A DNA stretch of 64,000 nt from Azoarcus sp. L1K30. Its GTDB lineage: Bacteria; Pseudomonadota; Gammaproteobacteria; Burkholderiales; Rhodocyclaceae. Below are positions 8,848 to 18,173 of the stretch, piece after piece. The stretch's first letter is position 1, and each line of letters starts with the position of its first letter. The translations under genes were made by a program, and so were the position numbers. A model generated the notes under the pieces. It had not been told where the DNA came from. It ran no database searches and was given only the letters and a program-made list of their open reading frames with translations. The stretch spans positions 1,999,162 to 2,063,161 of the forward strand of contig NZ_JAGRRD010000001.1 of NCBI RefSeq assembly GCF_018122735.1, read 5' to 3'.

Positions 8848-9543
8848 TCATCGCCCGAACAAGCCAGGAAATTTCTCGGTGTTCATGGCTTGGAGCCCGC
8901 GCACAGCGGCAATCGTGAAACGCCTTACGGTGTCGAGAACGGCAACCTGGTCCAACTCGTCGACGTCGAGCCGTCGCTGGAGCAATACCCGACCGGTAAC
9001 GAAACCCGACACCTGGGCAAGAAACGACTCCGCAAGCAACATGGTGGAAGGCGCGTTGGCGCCCCCTTGCCCCAGCGCTTCGAGTACATCACAGACCAGT
9101 GCATGGACGGGCAACAAAATCTGATCGTAGATCAGATCAAAGGCTGCTGATGGAGACAATTGCTCGCGAACGAAAAAGGCGTATTGAAGCAATCCCTGCT
9201 CGCGACCCACTACGACATCAACGCACGAAACGATAAACTCGGCCAGCACGTGTGCTGCTTCTGCGCCCTCCGACACCAGCGCCACACGCGCACGGACAAC
9301 GGCCTGACGAATCGAGCATCCTGTCGTGTCGCACAAGTGCTGTGCCACCGCCAGGTAAACGCCCCGTTTGCCACCAAAATGGTAAGGGATGGCCGCCTGG
9401 TTCACCTCGGCCTGCGCCGCAAGACGCCGAGTCGTTACCGCATCGTAGCCAATGCTGCCGAAGAGCTGCAGCCCTGCCGCCACCAGTCGAGCACGCGTTG
9501 CGTCGCCTGACACCTCGGGGATGGAACATACACTCGATTCCAT
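8848..9543 (-). CDS. TetR-family repressor, CecR-like (DUF1956 C-terminal domain)
   Basis: A 231-residue repressor. The N-terminal helix-turn-helix reads RLVAAGLQLFGSIGYDAVTT, RRLAAQAEVNQAAIPYHFGG. The C-terminal domain has the stretch FVREQLSPSAAFDLIYDQIL, which strongly recalls E. coli CecR (YbiH), the regulator of the ybhGFSR exporter. It is the last gene of the minus-strand transporter operon, beginning 11 bp after the permease stop, and the ATG is preceded by a G-rich site (AGGGGGGCC). It probably represses its own operon by binding the palindrome at 14533-14550. Ligand unknown. Confidence 0.88.
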   Translation of the reverse strand: MESSVCSIPEVSGDATRARLVAAGLQLFGSIGYDAVTTRRLAAQAEVNQAAIPYHFGGKRGVYLAVAQHLCDTTGCSIRQAVVRARVALVSEGAEAAHVLAEFIVSCVDVVVGREQGLLQYAFFVREQLSPSAAFDLIYDQILLPVHALVCDVLEALGQGGANAPSTMLLAESFLAQVSGFVTGRVLLQRRLDVDELDQVAVLDTVRRFTIAAVRGLQAMNTEKFPGLFGR

Positions 9544-9554
9544 GGCCCCCCCTG

Positions 9555-10694
9555 TCAGCCTTGCGTTACCGACTTGCGAAACCGGTGCTGCGCGATGGCG
9601 AAGAAGACACCGCCGATCAGACCGATGGCGACAAACTGGGGCCACACCTCCGACATGGAGGCCCCCCGATAGAGCACCCCTTGCGCGAGCTTGATGAAAT
9701 GTGGCGTGGGTGCGACGGTCATCACCCGCTGCACCAGTACGGGCATGCTCTCTATCGGTGTCACACCACCAGAGAGTAACTGCAACGGAATGATCACCAG
9801 AATGATCAACAAGCCGAATTGTGGCATCGACCGCGCGAGCGTACCGAGAAAGATGCCGATCGATGCCGTGGAGAAAAGATACAGCGCGGCAGCCATCAGG
9901 AACAAAGAGATTGACCCCGCAATGGGCACTTCGAGAAGCCGATGTACCACGACGAGCAAACCGAAACTCGCAGCAAGCAGTACCACGAGCCCGTTGGCCC
10001 AGACCTTACCCATTATGATCTCGAAGGCACTCAGGGGCATGACCAGAAGGTGCTCGAGTGTGCCGTGTTCGCGTTCGCGGATGAAAGCCGCACCGACAAG
10101 AATGATGGAGAGCATGGTGATGTTGTTGATCACCTCCATCATGCCGCCAAACCACATCCCGTTCAGGTTGGGATTGAATCGCACCCGGGGCAGGAGTTCG
10201 ACCGGCGCAGTCGCACTCACATTCGCGCCGCGTCCGACGAAATCCAGCACCTCTCCGGCGATGATGTTGCGAATGTAGCCCGAGCCGATGAAGGACTGCG
10301 ACATGATGGTGGCGTCGATATTGAGCTGAATGACGGGACGCCTCCCCGCAAACAAGTCGCCCTGGAAACCTGCAGGAATGACGAGCGCGAACGAGTATTC
10401 TCCGCGATCGAGTCCGCTATCCATCTGCCGCCAATCGATCCGCTGCGGCGTCCGGAAATACGGCGGATAAAGCGCACTGACGATCTGCGCCGACAGTTGC
10501 GAACCATCCTCGTCGACAACCGCAACCGGCGCGTTGTGCAATTCACGCGACATGCCCGTCGCAGCCACGTAGAGACCGACTGAGAATGCCCACACGATGA
10601 CGACAAGAAGGATGCGGTCGGCGGCGAGGCTGCGCAACTCCTTGACACCAAGCCGAACGATGTTGGCGATTCGACCACCGCCGATGCCACGCAT
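9555..10694 (-). CDS. ABC-2 type permease, YhhJ-like
   Basis: A 379-residue membrane protein with the ABC-2 permease layout. One N-terminal transmembrane segment precedes a large extracytoplasmic domain (about residues 45-190), followed by five more hydrophobic segments. The sequence REREHGTLEHLLVMPLSAFE is the family's conserved cytoplasmic loop. Length and gene order match E. coli YhhJ (375 residues). The ATG lies 3 bp after the RbbA-like stop codon and has a strong AGGAGG site within the end of that gene, so translation is coupled. It probably partners the C-terminal membrane half of the RbbA-like protein. Confidence 0.9.
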   Translation of the reverse strand: MRGIGGGRIANIVRLGVKELRSLAADRILLVVIVWAFSVGLYVAATGMSRELHNAPVAVVDEDGSQLSAQIVSALYPPYFRTPQRIDWRQMDSGLDRGEYSFALVIPAGFQGDLFAGRRPVIQLNIDATIMSQSFIGSGYIRNIIAGEVLDFVGRGANVSATAPVELLPRVRFNPNLNGMWFGGMMEVINNITMLSIILVGAAFIREREHGTLEHLLVMPLSAFEIIMGKVWANGLVVLLAASFGLLVVVHRLLEVPIAGSISLFLMAAALYLFSTASIGIFLGTLARSMPQFGLLIILVIIPLQLLSGGVTPIESMPVLVQRVMTVAPTPHFIKLAQGVLYRGASMSEVWPQFVAIGLIGGVFFAIAQHRFRKSVTQG

Positions 10695-10697
10695 GAT

Positions 10698-13472
10698 TCA
10701 ATCCTCCTGTTTGGCAAGCAACAGTACGCACAGTGCGGTCAATACGGGTACGAACAGGATGAGCGCACCGATCGGCCCTTGCAGGGAGGAAAGCCCCAGA
10801 TCCTTGGTAAAGATACCGCGGCTGATCTGGAGAAAATAGGTCGCGGGCCAAACTTCGCCCAACACCCTTCCGAATCCGTCAAGCGAGGTGACAGGATCGG
10901 TGAGTCCGGCGAACTGGATGGTCGGCAGCATGGTCAGGATCGCCGTCGCAGCCAGCGCGGCAATCTGGCTGCGAGTGAAACTCGACACCAGCAGTCCTAT
11001 TCCCGTCGTCGCAGTGACATAGATCAGCGCTGCCGCAGACAGCAGTAGCATGCTGCCCTTGAGCGGGACCTGGAATACCTGGGTCGCCAACATGAGCAAT
11101 CCCACGTAACTCATCATGGACAGTCCGATATAGGGCAATTGCTTGCCCAGCAGGAATTCAAGCCGGGTAACCGGCGTGACGTACAGGTTGGTAATCGAGC
11201 CGAGCTCCTTTTCGCGCACGACCGACAAGGCGGTAAGGATGGCGGGAATGAACACCAGAAGCAGCGGGATGACGGCCGGCACCATGGCGTTGAGACTCTT
11301 GAAATCCTGGTTGTAGCGGTAGCGGGTCTCGATCAGTACCGGCAACTCGGTAGGCAGACGCCCGGTGCGGCTGGCGACCAGTTCGGCCATGGACTGCTGA
11401 TGCAGCCCGATGACATAGCCGCGCGCCGTTTCGCCACGGAAGGGCATGGCGCCATCGATCCAGGCAGCCAGGGAAGGCGTTTCGCCTCGACGCAGCGCGC
11501 GGCCGAAACCCGAAGGTATTTCGAGCGCGAGTGCCAGTTCTCCACTGCGCATGCGGCGGTCGAGTTCATTCGTGTTGCTTATTGGCGCCCGCTCGATGAA
11601 ATAGCGACTGCCGCCGAAATTCTCGATCACCATCCGGCTCTCGGGACTGTCGTCACGGTCGAGCACGGCGAAATTCAGATTTTCCACATCGAGCGTGATG
11701 CCAAAGCCGAGTATCAGCATCAGCATGACCGATCCCAGCAATGCGAACGTCAGGCGAATGGGATCCCGCCGCAGCTCCAACATCTCGCGATATGCATAGC
11801 CGAGCAGCCTCCGCGTACTGAACGCGGCGTGGCTGGGTTTGACTGGCACATCACGGGGAACAGGGCAGTCCGCCCCCGAACACGTGCTCTGCGCAGTGGG
11901 CGGCGACTGCATATTGTCTTCGCCGGGCAGGCCCGCATCGATGGCCTGCTCAAGAACGGCGATGAAGGCGGTTTCGAGCGAGTCGGTGCCGTAGCTTGCC
12001 TTGAGCGCGGCCGGTGTATCGCTTGCCAGCACTCGGCCGGCGTGCATCAGGCTGATGCGATCACAGCGCTCAGCTTCGTTCATGAAGTGGGTGGAGATGA
12101 AGATCGTCACCCCTTGCTCGCGCGACAACTCAATCAGCAGCGACCAGAAAACATCCCTGGCGACGGGATCCACACCGGACGTCGGCTCGTCGAGAATGAG
12201 CAATCGTGGTTCGTGCACGACCGCCACTGCCAACGACAGCCGCTGGCGAATACCTAGTGGCAAGCTGTCGGCTACGATATCTGCTTGTGTTTTGAGCCCG
12301 AATCGTTCCAGCAGCATCTCTACACGCGGGCCAATATGTTCAGCGGGCAGATGAAAGAGATGGGCATGCAGCTCGAGGTTCTGCCGTACCGTCAGTTCGC
12401 CATACAACGAAAAGGCCTGAGACATGTAGCCAACCTGCCGCCGACTCTCTGGCGAGCGCGCATCCGCGAGTTTGCCGAACAAGCGGGCCCACCCCTCGCT
12501 CGGAGGCAGCAGTCCGGTGAGCATCTTCATCGTGGTCGTCTTGCCACAGCCATTGGACCCGAGAAAGCCGAATATCTCGCCCTGCGCGATGCTGAAACTC
12601 ACATGATCCACCGCTGTGAAATCGCCGAAGCGCTGAGTAAGTCCTTCAGCCTCGATGACCGGCTCCGCGTCACCCGCAGGGCGCGGTGGAATCAGGAGCG
12701 TGTGGTAACCACCGCGCCGTGCCTCGGGCAGCAAGGCGACGAAGACCTCCTCCAGCGAGTCCTCTCCGGTCATCTCCCGCAGCGCATCCGGCGTGCCGGC
12801 CCCCAGGACCTTTCCCGCATCCATCGCCACCAGCCAGTCGAAGCGGGCAGCCTCTTCCATGTAGGCAGTCGCCACCAGCACGCTCATGCCAGGGCGCCCG
12901 CTGCGAATGCGGTCGATCAGATCCCAGAATTGTCGGCGCGATAGCGGATCGACACCAGTCGTGGGCTCATCGAGAATTAACAGGTCCGGATCGTGAATCA
13001 AAGCGCAGCACAGGCCAAGCTTCTGCTTCATGCCACCCGAGAGCTTGGCCGCCGGCCGCTCGCTGAAGGACGTCAGTCCGGTCGCGGCAAGCAGATCGGC
13101 AATACGCTGCTCGCGTTCGCTCGCACGCTGCCCGAACAGGCGGCCAAAGAAATCCACGTTCTCGAATACCGACAGCGTTGGATACAGGTTTCGCCCCAGC
13201 CCTTGCGGCATATATGCGATGCGGGGCTGGACTCGGCCGCGAAAATGGCGGTTCGCCATGTCGCCGCCGAGGACCTCCACGCCGCCAGTCTGTATCTTGC
13301 GCGCACCGGCGATCAGGGCCAACAAGGATGACTTGCCGACACCATCGGGGCCAATGACCCCAGCCATGCAGTTGCGCGGAACATCCAGACTGACCCCGTC
13401 GATGGCAAACCTGTCGCGATAGCGCAGGACGACATTCCGCAAACGGGCAACCGGAGTCTGTATTGCCGACAT
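10698..13472 (-). CDS. rbbA: RbbA-like fusion: two ABC ATPase domains plus ABC-2 permease
   Basis: A 924-residue protein close in length and layout to E. coli RbbA (911). NBD1 (about 5-230) has Walker [10 protein letters not shown] (41-49), signature LSGGMKQK and Walker [16 protein letters not shown]2 (about 280-510) has GSNGCGKTT, a degenerate signature region reading [10 protein letters not shown] (as in RbbA) and [12 protein letters not shown]. The C-terminal third, from about 580, is an ABC-2 permease with a transmembrane segment, a soluble loop and [20 protein letters not shown]. RbbA is reported to bind ribosomes, but operon context between an HlyD adaptor and a second permease argues for an exporter. 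The ATG at 13472 lies 4 bp after the adaptor gene. Confidence 0.9.
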   Translation of the reverse strand: MSAIQTPVARLRNVVLRYRDRFAIDGVSLDVPRNCMAGVIGPDGVGKSSLLALIAGARKIQTGGVEVLGGDMANRHFRGRVQPRIAYMPQGLGRNLYPTLSVFENVDFFGRLFGQRASEREQRIADLLAATGLTSFSERPAAKLSGGMKQKLGLCCALIHDPDLLILDEPTTGVDPLSRRQFWDLIDRIRSGRPGMSVLVATAYMEEAARFDWLVAMDAGKVLGAGTPDALREMTGEDSLEEVFVALLPEARRGGYHTLLIPPRPAGDAEPVIEAEGLTQRFGDFTAVDHVSFSIAQGEIFGFLGSNGCGKTTTMKMLTGLLPPSEGWARLFGKLADARSPESRRQVGYMSQAFSLYGELTVRQNLELHAHLFHLPAEHIGPRVEMLLERFGLKTQADIVADSLPLGIRQRLSLAVAVVHEPRLLILDEPTSGVDPVARDVFWSLLIELSREQGVTIFISTHFMNEAERCDRISLMHAGRVLASDTPAALKASYGTDSLETAFIAVLEQAIDAGLPGEDNMQSPPTAQSTCSGADCPVPRDVPVKPSHAAFSTRRLLGYAYREMLELRRDPIRLTFALLGSVMLMLILGFGITLDVENLNFAVLDRDDSPESRMVIENFGGSRYFIERAPISNTNELDRRMRSGELALALEIPSGFGRALRRGETPSLAAWIDGAMPFRGETARGYVIGLHQQSMAELVASRTGRLPTELPVLIETRYRYNQDFKSLNAMVPAVIPLLLVFIPAILTALSVVREKELGSITNLYVTPVTRLEFLLGKQLPYIGLSMMSYVGLLMLATQVFQVPLKGSMLLLSAAALIYVTATTGIGLLVSSFTRSQIAALAATAILTMLPTIQFAGLTDPVTSLDGFGRVLGEVWPATYFLQISRGIFTKDLGLSSLQGPIGALILFVPVLTALCVLLLAKQED

Positions 13473-13476
13473 GATT

Positions 13477-14463
13477 TCACCGCTCGGGCAATTGGTCTGG
13501 CCACGATCGGGAAGCGTCGAGACGCACCCATCCGACGGCAGGCATTCCGGGTTTGAGCAGATCCGGATGGGCCGAAAGCCACCCCGAGTCCACACGAAGC
13601 TTGACCCTGAACATGAGTTTCTCGCGCTCATCGCGTGTTTCGACTTCCCGCGGCGTGAATTGCGCACGCTCGGCCACGAAGATCACTTGGGCGGGCACGT
13701 ATTGATCGGCAAGCGCGTCGACACGCAGTCTCGCCTCAGATCCAAGCGCGATCTGGCCGGCGGACCCGGCCGGCACGAAAATGGTCATGAACACGTCTGA
13801 GGGATCAAGCACCGTGAGGACGCGCGCGCCCCCTGCCAGTACCTCGCCCGGCTCGGCGAGGCGGTACAACACCCTCCCACTGACCGGCGCACGCAGACTG
13901 GCGTCATCCACATTGCTTTGAATTCGACGGACGTTGGCTTCCGCGGCCAGCACGGCTGAATCCGCAGCAGCCACCTTCGACTGAGCCGCCAGAAGTGATG
14001 CGTCAGCAATTCGCACATTGTTCAGGTCCTGATCGAGCCGCTGCGGCGACAGAAAGCTGCGCGCGACCAATTCCTGTGTGCGTACAAGCGTTGCGCTCGC
14101 AAGTTTGCCCTCACTCTGACAGCGGACCACCGTTGCCCGCGCCTCGGCTGCAACCTGTTGAGCTTGCCGCACGAGCGCCTCGGATTGAGTCAGCTGCGCT
14201 TGAAGATCGCGCACATCGATCTGGCCAAGCTCGTCGCCCCGGACGACAAGGTCGCCTTCTCTTGGACGGAGCGCTATCAGACGCCCCGGGATGCGCGTTG
14301 CCACGTCATAGGCCGTCGACTCCAGACGCCCGTTGCCTGATACGAGATATGTCGGTACCGGCGGCGAACCGGTCCGCAGCCAAAGCGACCAGCCGCCGGC
14401 AACGACGCCAAACAACAGCACGACCAGAACAGGCCAGCGAAATGAAGCAGAACTGGAGAACAT
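13477..14463 (-). CDS. HlyD-family membrane-fusion (adaptor) protein, YhiI-like
   Basis: A 328-residue periplasmic adaptor with one N-terminal membrane anchor (about residues 9-27). A biotinyl-lipoyl-like half ([20 protein letters not shown]) precedes a coiled-coil hairpin rich in Ala, Gln and Glu (about 85-180), then the second lipoyl half ([20 protein letters not shown]) and a beta-barrel region. It should link the inner-membrane permeases to an outer-membrane channel that is not encoded here. The ATG follows GAGGAG at about 7 bp. It is the first gene of the four-gene operon, whose order adaptor, RbbA-like, YhhJ-like matches yhiI-rbbA-yhhJ of E. coli. Confidence 0.9.
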   Translation of the reverse strand: MFSSSASFRWPVLVVLLFGVVAGGWSLWLRTGSPPVPTYLVSGNGRLESTAYDVATRIPGRLIALRPREGDLVVRGDELGQIDVRDLQAQLTQSEALVRQAQQVAAEARATVVRCQSEGKLASATLVRTQELVARSFLSPQRLDQDLNNVRIADASLLAAQSKVAAADSAVLAAEANVRRIQSNVDDASLRAPVSGRVLYRLAEPGEVLAGGARVLTVLDPSDVFMTIFVPAGSAGQIALGSEARLRVDALADQYVPAQVIFVAERAQFTPREVETRDEREKLMFRVKLRVDSGWLSAHPDLLKPGMPAVGWVRLDASRSWPDQLPER

Positions 14464-14468
14464 GATGC

Positions 14469-14483
14469 ATCTCCTCAGGAGAT
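14469..14483 (-). repeat. Palindrome overlapping the ribosome-binding site of the adaptor gene
   Basis: ATCTCCT-C-AGGAGAT is self-complementary except for the centre base. On the minus-strand mRNA its 3' half supplies the GAGGAG Shine-Dalgarno of the adaptor gene, so part of that site could pair with the upstream half. It may be coincidental, because any purine-rich site near its complement gives this pattern. Confidence 0.4.
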
Positions 14484-14532
14484 CTTGCGTCAACGAGCGG
14501 ACAGCTGACAGGGGACAGCGCTTATCGCTACT

Positions 14533-14550
14533 TTCATTCATTTGAATGAA
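14533..14550. promoter_or_regulatory. Perfect inverted repeat, candidate operator of the CecR-like repressor
   Basis: TTCATTCA-TT-TGAATGAA has two perfect 8-bp arms and a 2-bp spacer, in the form of TetR-family operators. It lies 70 bp upstream of the adaptor ATG, where the operon promoter should be, and is the only such palindrome I noticed in this divergent region. Assignment to the TetR protein at the end of the operon is inferred. Confidence 0.6.
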
Positions 14551-14633
14551 TAACTCGACGACTCGCATTGACCTTCGTCATGGAAGGCTCAGATCGGCTC
14601 GCTTCCGCTTTCGGTAGAACGGCGCCGCTGCGC

Positions 14634-14639
14634 TAGAAT
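14634..14639 (+). promoter_or_regulatory. Possible -10 element for xpt
   Basis: TAGAAT, in the context gcTAGAATg, matches five of six bases of the sigma-70 -10 consensus and lies 50 bp before the xpt ATG. The -35 region around 14610 (TTCGGT) is poor. Confidence 0.35.
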
Positions 14640-14689
14640 GCCGGATCCCGCCTCGACAACAGGGGCGCATCCGAACATGAGTCTCCAAC

Positions 14690-15298
14690 ATGACCAATAG
14701 CGCTGAACTGAACGCCCCCTATGGCCCGCTGGTACGCCGGATCGAAAGCGAAGCGACCATCATTGGTGATCAGATTCTGAAGATCGACCATTTCCTCAAC
14801 CATCGCATCGAGCCCGCCTTCATCATGGAACTGGGCCGTGAACTGGCACGCCGTCTCTCCGCCTACCAACCTTCGGTCATACTCACCGCAGAAGCCAGCG
14901 GCATTGCCCCAGGGCTCGTCGTCGCCCAAGCCCTGAACGTCCCCCTGGTGTATGCGAAGAAATACGCCCCGCAGGTGGAGTCTCCCTTCATCTCGCGCGT
15001 CATTCCGTCGCCGACAAAAGGGGGCGAAACCAAGCTGGTGCTGTCGCAGCGCTACATCCAGCCCGACGCCCGCGTCGTCATCGTCGACGACTTCCTCTCC
15101 AACGGCCGTACAGCCGTGGCCTTGGTGGAAATGGCGCGTGAAGCCGGCGCCATCGTGCTCGGGGCAGGTTTTGTGGTCGAAAAGCGTTTCAAGCTCGGAC
15201 ACCAATCCATCGCCGCACTGGATGTTCCGGTCGCCACGCTTGCCCAGGTCGAACGACTCGAGAACGGCAAGGCGGTGCTACATCAGCCGACCGCCTGA
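14690..15298 (+). CDS. xpt: Xanthine phosphoribosyltransferase
   Basis: A 202-residue type I phosphoribosyltransferase that converts xanthine and PRPP to XMP in purine salvage. The PRPP-binding motif is VVIVDDFLSNGRTA, close to the Bacillus-type Xpt sequence. The N-terminal KIDHFLNHRIEP and the TAEASGIAPGLVVA segment also fit Xpt rather than adenine phosphoribosyltransferase or PyrE. No membrane segments or extra domains are seen. The ribosome-binding site is weak. The gene diverges from the transporter operon and is followed by an HDOD gene 117 bp downstream. I see no purine riboswitch in the upstream region. Confidence 0.88.
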   Translation: MTNSAELNAPYGPLVRRIESEATIIGDQILKIDHFLNHRIEPAFIMELGRELARRLSAYQPSVILTAEASGIAPGLVVAQALNVPLVYAKKYAPQVESPFISRVIPSPTKGGETKLVLSQRYIQPDARVVIVDDFLSNGRTAVALVEMAREAGAIVLGAGFVVEKRFKLGHQSIAALDVPVATLAQVERLENGKAVLHQPTA

Positions 15299-15415
15299 GG
15301 TATGCAGGTATGAGCGCGTCGGACCAGGGTGCATGCGGTCAATTTCGCGACGATGCTCCCTCCTCACCCCCCGGTCGCGCTAAACTGCGGTCATCTCAAG
15401 CAGGACGGAACAGCG

Positions 15416-16276
15416 ATGCATGACTTTGATGCGCAGGCACAAGCCTTCTCCGAACAGATCGAAGCAGAGCTAGATGATGGCCGGCTGAACTTTCCCACCT
15501 CGCTCGACGTGTCGATGCGGGTTAAGCGCCTAGCCGATGACCCTGACTCTTCCCTTGACGACATTGCCATGGTCGTCAAGGCGGAACCCGTGCTCAGTGC
15601 CAAAGTCATCCGCATGGCCAACGCGGTGCTTCTCAACCCCTACGGCACGCGCATCGCGGACGTGAATACGGCAGTCAAGCGTATCGGCCTGGCATCCCTG
15701 CGTTGCCTTGCCTTCGCAGTGGCCGCGGAGCAGCTGGCGCAGGACCACCGCTCGAAGCACATGCGCCTGATTGCCAACGGCCTGTGGATGCATTCCGTCG
15801 ACGTGGCCTCGTGGTCCTACGCGATTGCGCATCATCTGCGAACGGTCAATCCCGATACTGCGATGCTTGCCGGCATGATGGTCAACATCGGTCAGTTCTT
15901 CCTTCTTGCACGGGCATCGGCCTACCCCGCGCTGGAGGAAAACCTCGAGCGCTTCGCCGAATTCGTGTCGGTATGGAACGAACCGGTCGGGCGCGCCATT
16001 CTTGAGGTCTTCGAACTCCCGGAAGACGTTCTCGATGCGTTCGAGTATGAGAACCCCTATGGCGGTTCGTGGCCGCCGGCCAATCTGGGCGACCTCATCT
16101 TTGTCGCCTCACTTGCGGCGGAAACGCCCAACCCGTTCGATTCGGTTCTCGGTGTAAGCCGCCGTCCCGAACTCTTCGACTCATGCATTGCCGGGATCGA
16201 AAAAGACAAGCTGGACGAGCTCCTCAACGAAGCTCGCAGCGGCAAGATGGAAATGCTTGGCGCGGTCTGCGGTTGA
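15416..16276 (+). CDS. HDOD-domain signalling protein
   Basis: A 286-residue cytoplasmic protein dominated by an HDOD domain (about residues 20-215). Typical segments are LDDIAMVVKAEPVLSAKVIR, NTAVKRIGLASLRCLAFAV and a short MLAGMMVNIGQFFLLA helix. HDOD resembles HD phosphohydrolases but usually lacks the metal-binding residues, and I see no complete HD pair here. Such proteins act in signalling and often sit near c-di-GMP or chemotaxis genes. The ATG at 15416 is chosen over an upstream in-frame ATG because AGGACGG lies just before it. The stop codon abuts the stop of the convergent esterase gene with no spacer. Confidence 0.85.
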   Translation: MHDFDAQAQAFSEQIEAELDDGRLNFPTSLDVSMRVKRLADDPDSSLDDIAMVVKAEPVLSAKVIRMANAVLLNPYGTRIADVNTAVKRIGLASLRCLAFAVAAEQLAQDHRSKHMRLIANGLWMHSVDVASWSYAIAHHLRTVNPDTAMLAGMMVNIGQFFLLARASAYPALEENLERFAEFVSVWNEPVGRAILEVFELPEDVLDAFEYENPYGGSWPPANLGDLIFVASLAAETPNPFDSVLGVSRRPELFDSCIAGIEKDKLDELLNEARSGKMEMLGAVCG

Positions 16277-17227
16277 TCAAGCAAGGTCTGCCATCCGTGC
16301 GCGCAGGCTGACGGTGACACGGCCAATTGCCGCTTGGGCTTCGGGAAAGAATTTTCCCAGAGTGATGAAGCCATGCACTACCCCAGCCGCACGGTAGACA
16401 TCGACAGCGCCACCTTCTCTCGCCAGGCGTTCGGCAAATGCTTCGCAGTCATCGATCAGAGGGTCGCATTCGGCGGTCACGATCAGCGTCGGCGGCAAAC
16501 CTGCCAGCGATGCCGCACGCATCGGTGAAATCCGCCAATCCTCGGTATCTCCATGCGGCAGGTAACGGGTAAAGAACCAGTCAAGCGTTTCGGTGTCCAG
16601 GAAATATCCGTTGCCGAAGGCCTGTCTCGACGCCCGCTCGCTCACGATCTCCGTACTCGGATAGATCAGCGCGAGGAAGACCGGCTTCAGATTGTCTTCG
16701 TCGCGCAAGGCAAGCGCGGTCACCACCGAGAGATTGCCGCCGGCACTGTCTCCTCCGAGCGCAAACCGCAGCGGATCGACATTCAGTAAATCCGCATGCG
16801 CTGCAGCCCACTCGACCGCCAGGCGCGCGTCATCGACTGCAGCGGGGAATGGATGCTCGGGCGCCAGACGGTAGTCAACCGAAAGCACCGCGACACCGGC
16901 ACCATTTGCCAGCTCGCGACAAAGCACATCATAGCTCTCCACGTCACCCACGCACCAACCGCCCCCGTGAAAAAACACCAAGAGTGGCAGCCGCTGCTCG
17001 GGCCGTGCCTGCACAGGCCGATAGTAGCGGGCCAGCAAGACGCTCCCATCACTGCGTCCGATCGGCACCTCGGTAACCGACGCCACTGCCGGCGCGTCGG
17101 GACGGAAGGCGAACTGCAGTTTCTGGAATGAATGCCGCGCCTGCGCCGGCGTCAGTTCATGGAATCGCGCCGCACCCACGCGGTACACCATGTCGATAAG
17201 GGCTTGCGCCTGGAGGGAAAGCGGCAT
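16277..17227 (-). CDS. Alpha/beta hydrolase, hormone-sensitive-lipase family esterase
   Basis: A 316-residue esterase. The oxyanion-hole motif HGGGW is followed by the nucleophile motif GDSAGG. The acid residue is probably in ECDPLIDD and the catalytic His in VVHGF. This order and the YRLAPEHPFPAAVDD stretch define the HSL (family IV) esterases. There is no signal peptide, so it should be cytoplasmic and act on short-chain esters; the natural substrate is unknown. It lies downstream of the Nudix gene on the same strand, 241 bp away, so co-transcription is uncertain. Confidence 0.9.
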   Translation of the reverse strand: MPLSLQAQALIDMVYRVGAARFHELTPAQARHSFQKLQFAFRPDAPAVASVTEVPIGRSDGSVLLARYYRPVQARPEQRLPLLVFFHGGGWCVGDVESYDVLCRELANGAGVAVLSVDYRLAPEHPFPAAVDDARLAVEWAAAHADLLNVDPLRFALGGDSAGGNLSVVTALALRDEDNLKPVFLALIYPSTEIVSERASRQAFGNGYFLDTETLDWFFTRYLPHGDTEDWRISPMRAASLAGLPPTLIVTAECDPLIDDCEAFAERLAREGGAVDVYRAAGVVHGFITLGKFFPEAQAAIGRVTVSLRARMADLA

Positions 17228-17468
17228 TGGAAACGTCCGGATACCCCGCAGCGGACACGCGGGTCATTGCTTTGATTAAAGGGCGATATTACAGGCAGCC
17301 ACCCGACACATCGGTTTCGATGTTTTCATGCGTGCAAGCACCGCTCGAGCGCACTCCGCTGCAATCCGCACGGGAACGTTGAAACAACATACCGTATCCG
17401 GCAGGTTCCGGCCCCGACGGATTGGGCAGTGCAAGCCGTCGCGCCAACAGCCCCTCTGGCCCGAGGGT

Positions 17469-18026
17469 TCAATCCAGGAAGGGGCTCGCCAGGAATAGCG
17501 CGGTAATGGTCTTGCTGTCGGTGATCCGTCCGTCATGCACCGCGGCGACCGCCTCTGCAAACGGAAACTGAAGCACTTCCAGGAACTCACCATCATCCAG
17601 CGCACGACCGACCTGAGTGAGTCCCCTGGCCAGAAACACCTCGATCCTCTCGTCCGAGTAGCCAATGCAGGGGTGCATCACCCCCAGATGTGTCCACTCG
17701 GCAGCCTCATAGCCGGTTTCCTCTCTGAGCTCGCGCTTCGCGCAATCCAGAATGACTTCGCCCGCATCGATCTTCCCCGCTGGCAGCTCGAGGAAGCTTC
17801 GCTTCAGCGGATAGCGAAACTGTCGTTCAAACACCAGTTGCCCGTCTGCGCTCGCGGCCACCACCACCACGGCACCGGGATGACGAACATATTCGCGCAC
17901 CGCTTCCTTGCCGTCTGGCAGTCGAACCCGGTCGCGCGATACCTTGAGCAGGACACCATCGAACACACGCTCGGACTGGAGCGTGTGTTCGCTCAATGGG
18001 TCATCGACAGTATGCGGCCTGCTCAT
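17469..18026 (-). CDS. Nudix hydrolase, ADP-ribose pyrophosphatase type
   Basis: A 185-residue Nudix enzyme. The Nudix box is complete: a Gly-Lys-Ile-Asp-Ala-Gly-Glu start, then AKRELREETGYEA. Upstream, FERQFRYPLKRSFLELPAGK matches ADP-ribose pyrophosphatases (NudF type), and a Glu-rich DDGEFLEV segment follows. It probably hydrolyses ADP-ribose or a related nucleotide diphosphate sugar to AMP and a phosphosugar. It lies just downstream of nuoN (147 bp) on the same strand, so it may receive read-through from the nuo operon. The 240 bp after its stop hold nothing I can identify. Confidence 0.88.
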   Translation of the reverse strand: MSRPHTVDDPLSEHTLQSERVFDGVLLKVSRDRVRLPDGKEAVREYVRHPGAVVVVAASADGQLVFERQFRYPLKRSFLELPAGKIDAGEVILDCAKRELREETGYEAAEWTHLGVMHPCIGYSDERIEVFLARGLTQVGRALDDGEFLEVLQFPFAEAVAAVHDGRITDSKTITALFLASPFLD

Positions 18027-18097
18027 GTATCCAGTCTCGATAATGGCGAAATTCCGTGATCGTCCCGCAGCAAGCGATCACCAACAAAGCAGCGGAC

Positions 18098-18132
18098 CGC
18101 TTAGAGCACAATTGCAGGCTGCCTGCTAAGCG
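18098..18132 (-). other. Stem-loop downstream of nuoN
   Basis: Outer arms CGCTTAG and CTAAGCG enclose a perfect GCAGGC-T-GCCTGC palindrome. It lies about 40 bp after the nuoN stop codon. No U-run follows on the minus strand, so it is more likely a 3' processing or stabilising structure of the nuo transcript than a strong terminator. Confidence 0.4.
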
Positions 18133-18173
18133 CGTCTGAAACGATCCGCAACATTCAATCCGGAGCGGGTCGG

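Noticed and set aside
17228..17468. Additional small gene between the Nudix and esterase genes
   Set aside because: Frames in this 241-bp gap continue from or mirror the Nudix gene and show no ribosome-binding site or family motif.
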